From Strigops habroptila (Eukaryota; Chordata; Aves; Psittaciformes; Psittacidae), in NCBI RefSeq assembly GCF_004027225.2, contig NC_044284.2:11636501-11700500 (forward strand): a stretch of 64,000 nucleotides of DNA, written 5' to 3'. The notes under the pieces were generated by a model. The model searched no databases, was not told the DNA's origin, and saw only the letters and a list, made by a program, of their open reading frames with translations. The position numbers and the translations under genes were made by a program. Below, one piece after another: positions 25,001 to 35,175 of this stretch. The first letter of the stretch is position 1; each line of letters opens with the position of its first letter.

Positions 25001-28000
25001 ATCATCTTCACTATTTGGAAAACTAAGGGAAGCAACCAGCACTTCCTCTACTAAGTGCTTCGTGATCTACCAGTGATAAATACTGCTTACTAGTTGTTAT
25101 TCTGCCACTACACTTGCATCCAAACATAGCAATAAATATGGTCTGTCATCTTCTGGAGGCTGAAAGAGACATGCACAAAAGCCAAAAGAAACAAAAGCCA
25201 TGATTAAAAAAGACTCTACCTGATCATATCATTTCTCTGGGACCACTGTGAGTTGCGAACATCTGCGCATTTGATACCTGCAGAGAGAAGTAGCAATATG
25301 AAAACAAGAAGTCAACTTTCTATTACCAACAGATGTACATAGCTCTTGGTTTCTGGGGGATAATACAAAAAACCCCAAAATCTTTTAATGATGGCTAGGA
25401 AGTTCAAACTCCGGCAAACAGTTTGAACTTTGAATATCATGTGCAAGTGTATGGCAGCTAAAGCAGGGCAGGTTTAAATCCCAGACTGCACACTTGACTG
25501 AACAAGTGATTTTTTGCAAACCCAGATGCTTCTCCTGGCTCAGAAGAACAACTTGTCACTCTCCACAACAAAACAAGCTTTCCCCAAATTTTAGCACCTG
25601 TTTAGAAGTAATTTCAAGACCCACATGACTGCATAATAAAGTCACAGATATGTAAAAAGAAGTATTGATGAAAATTATTGAAGTAATGAATGACTGGGGC
25701 AATAGTAAATGTATAGACATGAACACATGTTATTGTAACACCTTTCTGGTATGAAAGAAACTAGCTTGTCAGCAAACCAGTTTAACTAGCCCACTCTGCA
25801 GAAGACAACCAAAGTCACCTTTAGTAGTTATGTATCTTCAACTCACTAAGGATGATCTACAAAAGAAGATAACTTGATACGAACAGTGGTACTGTGCAGT
25901 TAGCTTACATGGTTTCAAAGCTCAGCCAGCACAGAAATAGTCGTGTATAAGCATTAAAAAGGAATTAAAGAGTAACACATAACTGCAACTCTAAGTTAAG
26001 TAGAAGTAATGTAAGGGTACACAGTAACATATCACCCTCCCCTAGTACAAACAGCCAGGTACTATGATCTCTGCACAGTGCAATTATGTCAGCAGCTACG
26101 AGCATCACTTGGTACAGTAACGTCTCTCAAATACAATTTTAAACAAACTTTTTCACTTCAACAAAAATTTACAAATCCATTTGAGCCAATAACTAGCTCT
26201 GGTTTGGGAGGGATGTTCCTCTCCTCTTTTCCCCCCACCTTTCTTCTTTGAGACAGCTCATTTCATTCTAAGAGCTGACTTAAGCTATACTATGCTAAAC
26301 ACGCTGGCTGATTTAGATTTCCTTTTAAATAGGCACAGATTAATGACACACAAATCTTTCCAACAAAACCTATACTTTTGAGACTCAAGGAAGTGCCCTA
26401 TTTTGATTTGAAGTCTACCTACAAAGTCTAATAGACATGAAACTGTTACTGAAACAATGGGGATACTCACTGGTCGTTAGTGTCATACATGGATAGCCAT
26501 CTCCTCCGTATTTCTGTCCTTCCGGGCGACTCTCAGTCATCACTGGTTCCTTGGAGTAGGCTTGAACACTTTGGTGGAGCAAAGAAACACCAGAGGAGAG
26601 TCACAACTTTTATACAGATGGTGTTTGTTACCAGTGCATACCAATTCACTAGAAAGGACCCATTTTATTTGTACACAACTGTCTACATTAGAGTTGGAAG
26701 CCACAGTTAAAGCAATAGAAATATGTAAAGTAAAATTGGGGTGTTTAATCCCTTAATATGAATATCTCGTCTCCTGCACTGGTTTCACGACAAAATGCAC
26801 AGGGCATTTCCATGAGGAGGCAGTTTACATTCAGAAGTTTAATGTACTGCAAAGAGAAAACTTAGGATAATTTGTGTGAGAAGGGCTGGGGGAGGTGGAA
26901 AGGAACAGAGAGAATTCTGGCATGCCCTGTGTTTACCTTAACTTTCACATTTTCAGATAAAACAGGATTCCTGACCAAGGAAAAAAACTCATCTATCACA
27001 AACAAAAGGAAGATACAGAACAACCAGTGCTGTGGAATTTTATACTAGAAGTTACACTGCCATCACTAGAACTAGAGAGTACCTATCTGAACACAGAGAG
27101 AAGACACACATTCATATGAACACGTGAATCTTCACCTTTAGAATATACACTCAGAGAATATTCATGCTTCACTGCAGGGAGCTGAAGCAGGGGGGACTGG
27201 CCTTCTAAAAATTAGTTTGCTCCAACACCTGCCCTAGGACACTGTCCAGAGCCCTGAGATAGAATAATTCCCCTCCGCTTTCATGTACAACAGGTACAAA
27301 GTTACCACCAACACCTTAATAGTTATTTTCTGATAATTACTTGCGGAAGTTCGTCGCCTGTGGATCAGAGCAGCTTCCAGGATATTTTTCCTTAACCAGT
27401 TCCAAGAGCTGTTTGTATTTCTCCTTTTCTCCTCGCTGAACATCCTAGCAGAATGGAGTGGAAAAACAAGCAGATTAGAACCCCTGCATATGAAGCACAT
27501 GTTTGTAATCGGGAGATAGTGCAGACTGCACAAGCTGTTCCCAAAATACTGGTATATTATTCAAGTTTACTTTATAAGGAATTTCCACATCTTCGCTTTG
27601 TGTTAGCCCTGATCTAGGAACTTGTGTCCCACTATAAACCTCAAAATGCCTTCTGCAACTGTTTCCTCAAATGGGAGCCTCTTCACCTCTTGCATAATAA
27701 TTCAGGCTAATATGCATTCCTGTCAATATACATAATGATTGGGTGCTATGAGTCCCCAGAGTATCTTAACCATACTCCACAGCTTGCTATGGCCCGATTC
27801 TCCAGTACTCCAGTGTAAAATCTCCATGTAAGCCAGGTTTATCAGGAATTTTTAATAGTTGCTTCAGATACTGGAAGGAAATGGCAGGGAAAGACCTCTC
27901 AGATAATATAAATAATCCTCCCTTTCAGCACCTGCGTGGGGTTCTGCCTACATTATCCTTTTAAAGTTGCTATGTAAAAGTCACAATGGAGCTACATCAA

Positions 28001-31000
28001 GGACAAAATAGTGACACAACTTTGCAACACACATACACTTAGTGACAAGGCAGTACAGCTCCACTTACAAGTGAAACTGGCTGGAGGGCCCCCCCATACA
28101 CTTTTTCCATGAAAATGGTTTAAAAAACTCAATCTTTTGGCAACAAAGAACTCCTCTGTTCCAAGACTTGACGCATGCGAAGGCAAATAAAACACTATAT
28201 GCTGCTTTTCCAGAAGCAGACTTTTAGCTTCATTACCTACCCCCACCACGCTGTTACAAAGTACCACTCCACAGCTTACAGACAGTTCTGCAGAACTGCT
28301 AGGTTGTTTCATTTCAAGAGGCACCTTCCTCACCCCACACACCTCTTCAGCAGTACAGAGCACTCTCCCCATTTTGCTGACTTCTGAAGCTGTGGATTCT
28401 GGCGCAGTGCACTCCTTAATGGGTGGCCTCAGTGTTAAGATGCCGCCTGGAGCAGGTTTGATGTGACGTTTGCCGTTCCTGCTTGTGCTAAAAGCATCAG
28501 TGGGAAAAGAAACAGTGTCAATTGAATATCCAAATCTGTTGATATATATGAATACCTCCTGATTCAAGCTCCACCACCAACTATTTTGTAAAGCATGTAT
28601 GCTGATGATGATTGAGACAGACACGAGATGTTTATAGCTTTCAGATGAAGACCTGCTGTCCTCAACTGGCTAATGGGAAAGTACACAGAAAACTGAAAAT
28701 CAGAACAACTGCCTTCAGTATACATGTTGTTTGATCTACACGTCACAACTGCACTCAGAGGCACATGTTATGTCCACAGCAGTCCAAGCCATGAGTCAAT
28801 ACAGAAGACTGAAGAACCATGCAGGCATGTTATTCATACCATCCAACCCTCAGCTCTTCTAAAAGCTACTGCACTGGCACCAAAGTGTAGCTTTGTGGAC
28901 ACAAATACAAATGCTAGGCAACAGAGAGGAAGTTCAATGAAAGTGAGAGAGGGCAAACTGTTCAGAGAAGCAGTCAAAGAAAGTGGAAGGATTTATACCT
29001 GAGACGTGGAACTGTCTTGTAAGAAAGGGATAGTGTTTTCTTATTCAAGCAAGTATTGGTTTCACAAGGCATTTTATCTACGAGAGAAGAGCATAAGCCA
29101 CCAGTAACTATAAAAGGAAACTGAAGCATTTTATGAGTTTAAAGAGCTTTACCAAAGATAAATTATTTTCATTTTCTCCCTTACATCATAATATTATTTG
29201 TGTTATGTTACTGTTGTAGTTTAAGCCCAGCAGGTAACTCAGAACCACACAGCCATTTGCTCACTCCCTGCTTCTTCCCCCCCTGCTCCTGGTGGGGTGG
29301 GGAGGAGAATGTACTGAACCCACAGGTTGAGATAAGAACAGTCCAATAACCAAAGTATAATACAAAACTACTACTACTAATAAGGGAAATAACAAGGGGA
29401 GAGAATACAATTGCTCACCATCCGCTGACTGATACCCAGCCTGACCCGAGCAGCGATCTGGGCCTTCTGGGTAACTCCCCCCACTTTACATACAGGGCAT
29501 GACGTGCTGTGGTATGGAATACCCCTTTGGCTAGCTTGGGTCAGGTGTCCTGTCCCTGCTTCCTCTCTGCTTCTTCTGCCCCTCCTCACTAGCAGAGGAT
29601 GAGAGACTGAAAAGTCCTTGATCGGGGTAAGCATTACTTAGCCACAACAAAAACACCAGCATGTTATCAGTGTTGTTCTCAGACTAAAGCTGAAAACACG
29701 GCACAGCACCAGCTACTAAGGAGAAAAATAACTGTTGCAACTGAACCCAGGACAGTTACTTTAGTATATTTTCAGATTTCCATATTGGCAACTACAGGAA
29801 GTTTTAGCCTAACCCTGAAATAAAAAAGGGTTATCAGGATCTACTACTTAAAATAAGCATTTAAAACTATTTACTTCTGGCGAGCTAACCGTGGACATAT
29901 CAGAACTGAAGGACTGCATCCAGGGCAGCTCTTGTACTGAGATAACAAGACAAACACCTGACCCCAATCCAGAAGCAATGTCAGGATGCAGAGAAGAAAC
30001 AGAGTTCACACTCCGGTATTCTTAGATGTTACCTAGATATTGCACCTTCAGTAATCTATACCTGAGCCTAAGGGGTAGTGCAAAAAAGAAACAAGTTAAT
30101 AACTTGAGGTCAGCCTTACCAATCTGTAGCATTTCTATTTCTGGTGCAGAACCTGTTTGTCCTTCAGGTGGAGTGTCAGAAGCGGACCAAGTCTTAAATA
30201 AAACCAAAAAATACCAACGTGAATATAACCTGAATGCGAATCCAAGCAAATATAAACTTCCTGAAATTTAGTCAGCTCTATTATGACTTGTGGACCATGA
30301 CTTGCTGGTTCAAACTGCAGCAGAATGCAAATCTTTGCAGAATCTCTGAGAAGCACACTTCAATTTCTAATACAGGCTCTCATACGTGCAAGTGATTCAG
30401 ACAATATGAGCTTGTCACTCGCTGAGTTTTCCTCAGTCAGCTCCTAAACTTCCAAAAGTGTGATAGCTTAACCCTTGAAAAATATATTTTCTACAAATAG
30501 CCGTTAATGACTGTCTCAGGAACAAATAGAGCATGACAGTTTCTTATTCCTCTTACCTATAGGGCAGTAAGAAAAACAACACTGTACCTCTGAATCAAAA
30601 CTAGGGAGTCAAGCAGTTCATGACTCAATTTTTACAGAATCCTACAGGAATCCTCTCCTGAACTGGTGGATAGCAGGAAAAGGTTTATCCAGAAGCATGC
30701 AGTTTTTCTTGTACCATAATGTATTTTGACTCCTTAACTACAAGGTTGAGAAAGAGACTAACAGTTTACAAACACACTAAACCAATAAACTTGAACAGTT
30801 GTAAAGAAACTGGAAGACAACAAACATCTAACTCCTTCCTCAGTTACTAGTGCTAGAGCAGAGTAAGCCAACTTGAATAAGGCAAACCCAGCACACAAGA
30901 GCTGCCTGCTCTAAATGGAAAAGAACCACCTACTGCGGTACAGGCTCAGAGCAGGCTCCAATTCAAGATGCATTAGGGAGAGCCGCTTCCTCTTTCATCC

Positions 31001-34000
31001 TGAACAGATTCTACCTACTTTCCAAACTCCTTGCTAACCTCTTCTGCAGACTTTTTAATTGGAGCAGCATTGCTGACTGAAGCCTTCTGGCATTCACTTG
31101 TTTCCTTGGCTGGTGATTTCACCTCAGCAGAAACTTCCTCAACCTTCTCTGTACGCTCAGAGATGGCATAATCTGAAAAACAAAGACAGGCAACATAAGA
31201 ACATGATTTAGAAGGTAATTAGGATTTCTATTTGCATTCAAGCCCACTTCCTTAATTGCACCGAAAGCAGTACAACTCATTTGAAGTTACGGACCCTTCA
31301 GCCAGCAGCAGTTGGTGATGATTTTTGTCTTAGCTGGCTCACTGAGGTGTCCTTCAGAGCCAAAGCTCAAAAACTAACCCATGAGTCTGCTAGCTGGAAC
31401 TGCAAAAACACCCTGCTTTTGGGGACATTCCCTGTTTCTGGAGAAGCAGCACAGGGTGCGATTTATCCTCCTCATCCCCTCCACACGTGCATGTACTTCT
31501 GCAGTTTATTACCTGTCACTCTTGCCTAGTTGAGAGAAGTTAGCCACTGAGGTCTCGAAACCTAGGCCCTGTGATACACCCTCAAGCCACTGGCTACACA
31601 GATGGCCCCAAGGAATGAATGGCTTGAAAAGCCACAGTTTCAGTAACAATGCAGAAGTACAAAAGCCAGAGTTTCCTAAGGTGCATGAAACTTATGAAAA
31701 ATTAGGCATACTAAATACTTCTGTAATGTGCAATACCTGATTTTGGCTTTTTTTCTGGAACCTTGTCAGGATTTTCCACCGATGGCCAAATGCTGAGGAA
31801 ACACATAGAACAAGTGTTTTGCAATCATGGCTTCTAATGGGCTGACTCCCCTTCACAGGGTCCAGACTTCCAACATTAGGTTTCATATCCTGAAGGTTTC
31901 CCCCTCCAAATACCCCAGGATCATCTCGGACACGCATACCCAACTATCACTGCTGAGCAGTCTCATCAATACCCCTCCACCTCTCCCAGTCAATGCACCA
32001 CTCAAATAAAGCTAATTATCCCACTAAAGCATATCAGGCCTCTTTTTCTCCTTATGTTAATGCTTCCTAATGTTTTACATCTGTTCCTATCACCAAAAAG
32101 TTGCTTAATATGTAAAGTTTTACTCTTTCCTCAAGGAAAGAAGCCTACTAGAGATTACTAAGGCATCTGAGTTTGTAAGTCACTGCACTGAGTTGCAAAG
32201 ATGTGTCTGAGCAGGACAGAAATAAAAGGTGGGAAAGTAACTCATGCATACACCCACTTAAATAACTTACTGTTAACTCAGTGCTTGTGAATTAGCTCTT
32301 GGAATAACTCTTAGCTGCACCCTTTCTTATGAAGTGTAAGACCAAGTATTGGATCAGATGATACAAAGAGAAAGTATTTTCACTTTGGGAACAGAACACG
32401 AAGGTTATTCCCTTTTTATTAAATACCATCAGAGAGAGACGGCAAAGATTCTTTGAAGAATTCTTTGGTCTTTCTTACAGAAAATAATTTCTTTTAAACT
32501 GTTCTGCCCCCAAATCCTGCTGGTATCATGGCTGCTGGACTATTTTCCATCTGTATCAGGAGCACAAAGCAGCCAATATCCTTAACTGCACCTTTTATAC
32601 AATACAAAGAATATTTGCTATTACTATGCTATTAAAGGCAGGCAGAAGATGATGTGAGGTAGCTGTTAAATGCAAATTTATTCTATAAAAATGCATTCTT
32701 ACTCAGCATATTGGATATTTCTAACATGGTAATATACATATATATTTATTTCCAATAAGGTAAAACTGAAGAAGGCGAAGTGCTTGTATCGTCCTGCTCA
32801 ATTTCTAGCAAGAACTAAAAGGGAAAACCTCAAGTGGGCAGAAATTACCACCCTGTGGTTTAGATTTCCTTGAAGAGACTCACAACAGGGGACTTGGGAA
32901 CATCTTTGCCATTTCGCGGCACATCTCATTGAGCACAGTTTGAAGACTTATTTTCAGCAGGACCGTTTCTGAAGCAAACTAATACAGGTTCACTTAAATT
33001 TCGTCCTGATTGCTTTGCTCATCATTTCCAGTGATCTCTTAGCAAAACTGGGTCTCCTACTCAGACCATGACACGACAGCCTGCAGTGCCTACAAAGGCA
33101 CATTCTTCAGCTTAGGATTATGTTCTGCACAGCAGCTGCGAACAAACTACTTGTGCAACAAGTGGTTCTTTCCAGAAGACATTCACTGTTGCCATTCACT
33201 CTTGACTGTGACGCTAAGCAGAGCCTCCTTGAGCGAGTTTCTCCCAGAGGGAGCAACCATACTCCCCAAAACATGGCATGTAAACCATACATTCCCTCTG
33301 CTCAGAGACAGGAGTGAAAGGCATGGAGACATCCATCGCTGGGAGCTCTGGAGCACCAGCAATGAGTAACGCCTGGGAAGACATCCCCCTTTCTCCCCAC
33401 TGCACATACATACCACATCCCCATGCCACGACTTTCTTCCATCCAGCATGCCCCTATATGTACATGTACCGTTCTCTGCTCCTCCAACACACCTCCAAAC
33501 CTCCCCCCCTTTCCTTCTCTACAAGCCCCCACGGCGCAAATGGAAAGCAAATGGGGTGGGGGGCACGGAGGGGCGTTGCCAAGGGGCTTATTGGGAACAT
33601 CTGAACCATCTCAGCATCCAACAGAAGCGTTACAGCCCAAAGCCAGCCTCAGCCACTCCGCTTCACCCGCTCCCATGCCACAAAGGGCGCTGGAAGGCGC
33701 GGACCTCACGGGGAGCCCATCCCCAGCCCCACCGCCCAGGCAGGGGGGCTCTGGGCGGGCAGAGGGGCCTAGCCCAGCCCAGGGGCGGGCAGCCGCGGAG
33801 AGGGAGCCCCTTCTCAGAGGGTGAGGCTCCGCTCTGCACCGAGATGGAACAGAGCGGCCGGCGCCGCTCCCGGCCCCCGGCTCCAGCCCGGAGGCAGGCG
33901 GCTGGGGCGGGGGGGGGGTGTCGCGCAGGCCGCACCCGGGAGGCAGGGAGGGGGAAGCTGTGTGACGGGGCGAGGCCCTGGGGCGGCTCGCTGACCTGGG

Positions 34001-34102
34001 GGGCGGCCTCTTGCGCGGCGGCGGCGGGGCGGGGGACGGCGCGGGGCGGCGGGCGGCGGCGGCGAAGAGGGTGCCGAGGACCCCCAGCAGCCATTGGTAC
34101 AT
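18940..34102 (-). CDS. SENP2: SENP2 SUMO-specific cysteine protease, complete coding region
   Basis: Sentrin/SUMO-specific protease 2 is a C48 (ULP) family cysteine protease. It matures SUMO precursors and removes SUMO from targets, mainly at the nuclear pore. Seventeen - strand exons join in phase to 574 codons plus stop (human: 589 residues, 17 exons). The start [13 protein letters not shown] matches the conserved SENP2 N-terminus. Residues ~50-350 are divergent, Ser/Lys-rich linker with the conserved [17 protein letters not shown] stretch. The catalytic domain spans ~360-574. The triad is His463 (KVHWALA), Asp480 (YFDSMAQ) and Cys533 (NGSDCGVF), with oxyanion-hole Gln527. Each lies 15 residues before its human counterpart. 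The C-terminus ends [11 protein letters not shown]. One intron carries a solo LTR and two carry antisense CR1 fragments. The gene appears intact. Confidence 0.97.
19576..19671 (-). CDS. SENP2: SENP2 coding exon 16, catalytic Cys
   Basis: 96 nt, residues 523-554. It encodes [18 protein letters not shown] to KPITFTQ, with catalytic Cys533 and Gln527. Acceptor CATTTAG, donor GTGAGC. Confidence 0.97.
19983..20193 (+). repeat. CR1 LINE fragment, 3' truncated
   Basis: CR1 from the GAGAGGGGCTTTTACA motif to CTTGGAGCAACCTGGC. It stops before the usual 3' tail and is antisense to SENP2, in the intron between exons 15 and 16. Confidence 0.92.
20355..20439 (-). CDS. SENP2: SENP2 coding exon 15
   Basis: 85 nt, residues 494-522. 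It encodes [18 protein letters not shown] then [10 protein letters not shown], aligning with human QYLQDESKTKRN to HSMKPH. Donor GTATGT. Confidence 0.92.
20440..21905 (-). other. SENP2 intron 14
   Basis: A 1.5-kb AT-rich intron. No exon or clear repeat was seen. Confidence 0.7.
21906..21985 (-). CDS. SENP2: SENP2 coding exon 14, catalytic Asp
   Basis: 80 nt, residues 468-493 plus two bases. It encodes [20 protein letters not shown] to ICETL. Asp480 is the triad acid. The family usually has DSMG, but here it is DSMA. Confidence 0.95.
22094..22297 (-). CDS. SENP2: SENP2 coding exon 13, catalytic His
   Basis: 204 nt, residues 400-467. It encodes [29 protein letters not shown] and [13 protein letters not shown], with catalytic His463 followed by Trp464. 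Confidence 0.98.
22707..22838 (-). CDS. SENP2: SENP2 coding exon 12, start of protease domain
   Basis: 132 nt, residues 356-399. It encodes [26 protein letters not shown] and LQWLNDE, the conserved SENP SUMO-contact and NDE segment. Confidence 0.96.
22839..23680 (-). other. SENP2 intron 11
   Basis: Intron with a short (TTTG)n run near 22985-23001 and nothing else recognised. Confidence 0.7.
23681..23827 (-). CDS. SENP2: SENP2 coding exon 11
   Basis: 147 nt, 49 codons, residues 307-355. It encodes [18 protein letters not shown] to FSPLTE, aligning with the human LSEEVSARL and ELTE regions. Confidence 0.92.
24219..24345 (+). repeat. CR1 LINE 3'-end fragment
   Basis: About 125 bp from CCAAGGCCAGGCTGGATG to the CCATTCTGTGGTTCTG tail. 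It is antisense to SENP2, in the intron between exons 10 and 11. Confidence 0.92.
24675..24738 (-). CDS. SENP2: SENP2 coding exon 10
   Basis: 64 nt, residues 285-306. It encodes [20 protein letters not shown] then R. Only this frame is open and it fits the phase of both neighbours. Confidence 0.88.
25220..25277 (-). CDS. SENP2: SENP2 coding exon 9
   Basis: 58 nt. It encodes [18 protein letters not shown] in the divergent linker. Acceptor CTCTGCAG, donor GTAGAG. Assigned from phase and splice signals. Confidence 0.82.
25278..26470 (-). other. SENP2 intron 8
   Basis: A 1.2-kb AT-rich intron with nothing recognised. Confidence 0.7.
26471..26568 (-). CDS. SENP2: SENP2 coding exon 8
   Basis: 98 nt. 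It encodes [18 protein letters not shown] then [14 protein letters not shown]. The AAAG acceptor was chosen over a nearby AAG because it continues the frame of exon 7. Confidence 0.82.
27341..27444 (-). CDS. SENP2: SENP2 coding exon 7, conserved linker helix
   Basis: 104 nt. It encodes [20 protein letters not shown] then [14 protein letters not shown]. It matches the human EREKYRKLLERLKE segment. Confidence 0.94.
27445..28342 (-). other. SENP2 intron 6
   Basis: A 0.9-kb intron with nothing recognised. An open frame continues from exon 6 into it after the GTGTGT donor, by chance. Confidence 0.65.
28343..28487 (-). CDS. SENP2: SENP2 coding exon 6
   Basis: 145 nt. It encodes [19 protein letters not shown] through to VLCTAEE, the last aligning with human CTVEE. 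Confidence 0.9.
28999..29077 (-). CDS. SENP2: SENP2 coding exon 5
   Basis: 79 nt. It encodes [20 protein letters not shown] then TVPRL. Linker region, assigned by phase and splice sites. Confidence 0.8.
29212..29754 (-). mobile_element. Solo LTR of an avian ERV-L-type endogenous retrovirus
   Basis: A 543-bp element with TG...CA termini, flanked by a perfect 5-bp duplication GTTAC (29207-29211 and 29755-29759). It resembles a common avian ERV-L LTR: TGTCCTGGGTTCAG at one end, then GGGGTATTCCATACC and GATCGCTGCTCGGG, in - strand orientation. A degenerate TATA-like GTATGTAAAG is present. There are no internal genes, so it is a recombination remnant. It lies in SENP2 intron 4 in the gene's orientation. 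Confidence 0.9.
30120..30192 (-). CDS. SENP2: SENP2 coding exon 4
   Basis: 73 nt. It encodes [18 protein letters not shown] then IEMLQI. Linker region; phase agrees with neighbours. Confidence 0.82.
30193..31038 (-). other. SENP2 intron 3
   Basis: A 0.85-kb intron with nothing recognised. Confidence 0.7.
31039..31172 (-). CDS. SENP2: SENP2 coding exon 3
   Basis: 134 nt. It encodes [18 protein letters not shown] to PIKKSAEE, a Lys/Glu/Ser-rich segment. Acceptor TTTTTCAG, donor GTTAGC. Confidence 0.85.
31737..31792 (-). CDS. SENP2: SENP2 coding exon 2
   Basis: 56 nt. It encodes [18 protein letters not shown]. It joins exon 1 through a split Ser codon. Confidence 0.88.
31793..33995 (-). other. 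SENP2 intron 1
   Basis: A 2.2-kb intron, AT-rich in the middle and becoming CpG-rich toward exon 1. No repeat or RNA gene was recognised. Confidence 0.7.
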
Positions 34103-34800
34103 AGGCCCCGGCCAGCCCGCCCGCGGCGGAAGTGCGCCGGGCGCCGCGACGCCCGGCTCGGCCGGCCCCCCCCGCGCCCGCGGCGAGAAGACTCGTCCTT
34201 TCATTGGCTCAATCAAGGGACCGCCCATCGCACCCTGAAAGATGGGGGGAAGGGGGGGGGGGGAGGAATAGTACGGTCGCGCATGCGCGTTGCCCGCCCG
34301 CCGTTGCCTCACGGGGCGTTAACGGCCCGACATGGCGGCGGCTCCTCTTGTTCTCCGCCGTCCCGCCCGCAGGGTCCGTCCCTCCGCACCCGGGAGAGCC
34401 CTCAACGCTGGGCCCTGGTGTGGAGCTTGCTGCTGGGGGAGCTCGGTTCGGGCGCGGGGAGCTGCGGGGCCAAGCCCGTGTCCCCTCAGGGACAAGCCGC
34501 TATCGTCCCACTCTGGACGGAGAAGCCTTTCCGCGTCCCGAGGGACAACGGCGGGCGAGGCAGACCGGCCGCCCGCCCCTTCCTGCTCCCTGTCCCCGCA
34601 GGTGTCGAGAAGATGCTAATGGTGGTTTACCAGGCCCCGGCCCGATGAAGCCACCGTCGCTTCGGGGCTCGCTTCGCGGCCCGTCCCCGCGCAGCGGCCT
34701 CCTGGGCCATTGGTGAAGCACCGACTGGAGGGGAGGCGGTTGCGTTCGACGTTCCATCGCTGGGATTCCAGCCGTGACGCGGGCCTGCCTGCCCCGGGAA
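33700..34800. promoter_or_regulatory. CpG island promoter of SENP2
   Basis: A dense CpG/G+C-rich block across SENP2 exon 1. Upstream of the ATG (higher coordinates) are an ATTGG (CCAAT on - strand) at 34203-34207, a 12-bp palindrome CGCGCATGCGCG at 34278-34289 typical of NRF1 sites, and ATGGCGGC, a YY1-like motif, near 34332. Another CCAAT-type site lies near 34708. There is no TATA box. Confidence 0.8.
33996..34102 (-). CDS. SENP2: SENP2 coding exon 1 with start codon
   Basis: 107 nt. ATG at 34102-34100. It encodes [20 protein letters not shown], a Pro/Ala-rich stretch and RKRPPP, which may serve as a basic nuclear-import signal. Start chosen because human SENP2 begins MYRWLVRILGTIF. Donor GTCAGC. 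Confidence 0.95.
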
Positions 34801-35037
34801 GCCCACCTGTTGGCCCCGTTTAACCGTTTGTTCTGGAGCTGTCTCCCGGCGAGGGTGGACGGCTCTCAGGGCATCCTGCCCCACTGTGAAGAGGGCTTTT
34901 TAACACTGAGCTTCCCAATCGTTATCAGCTGTTACCTGTGGGGTGGACAATCAGCAGGGGAAGCTGCAGCAGTGCCCTGGAGAGATTTTTCCACATGAGG
35001 AGTAAAAATGATCTTACACCCAAAAGGGACAATAAGA

Positions 35038-35175
35038 AATCTGGAGAGGGACTTTTTACAGCGACAGGACAAGAGGGAATGGCTTTAAGCTGACGGGGGA
35101 GATTTAGAGGAGATATTAGAAAAAACATCTTCACTATGAAGATGGAAAGGCCTTGGCACAGGTTTCCCAGAGAAC
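35038..35175 (+). repeat. Degenerate CR1 LINE fragment
   Basis: An old CR1 copy: GAGAGGGACTTTTTACAG, then a GACAGGACAAG-type phrase and CCTTGGCACAGG. More diverged than the other copies here. Confidence 0.75.

Noticed and set aside
33448-34648. Several overlapping long open frames in the SENP2 CpG island
   Set aside because: GC-rich DNA lacks stop codons. Only the frame starting at 34102 on the - strand matches a known protein.
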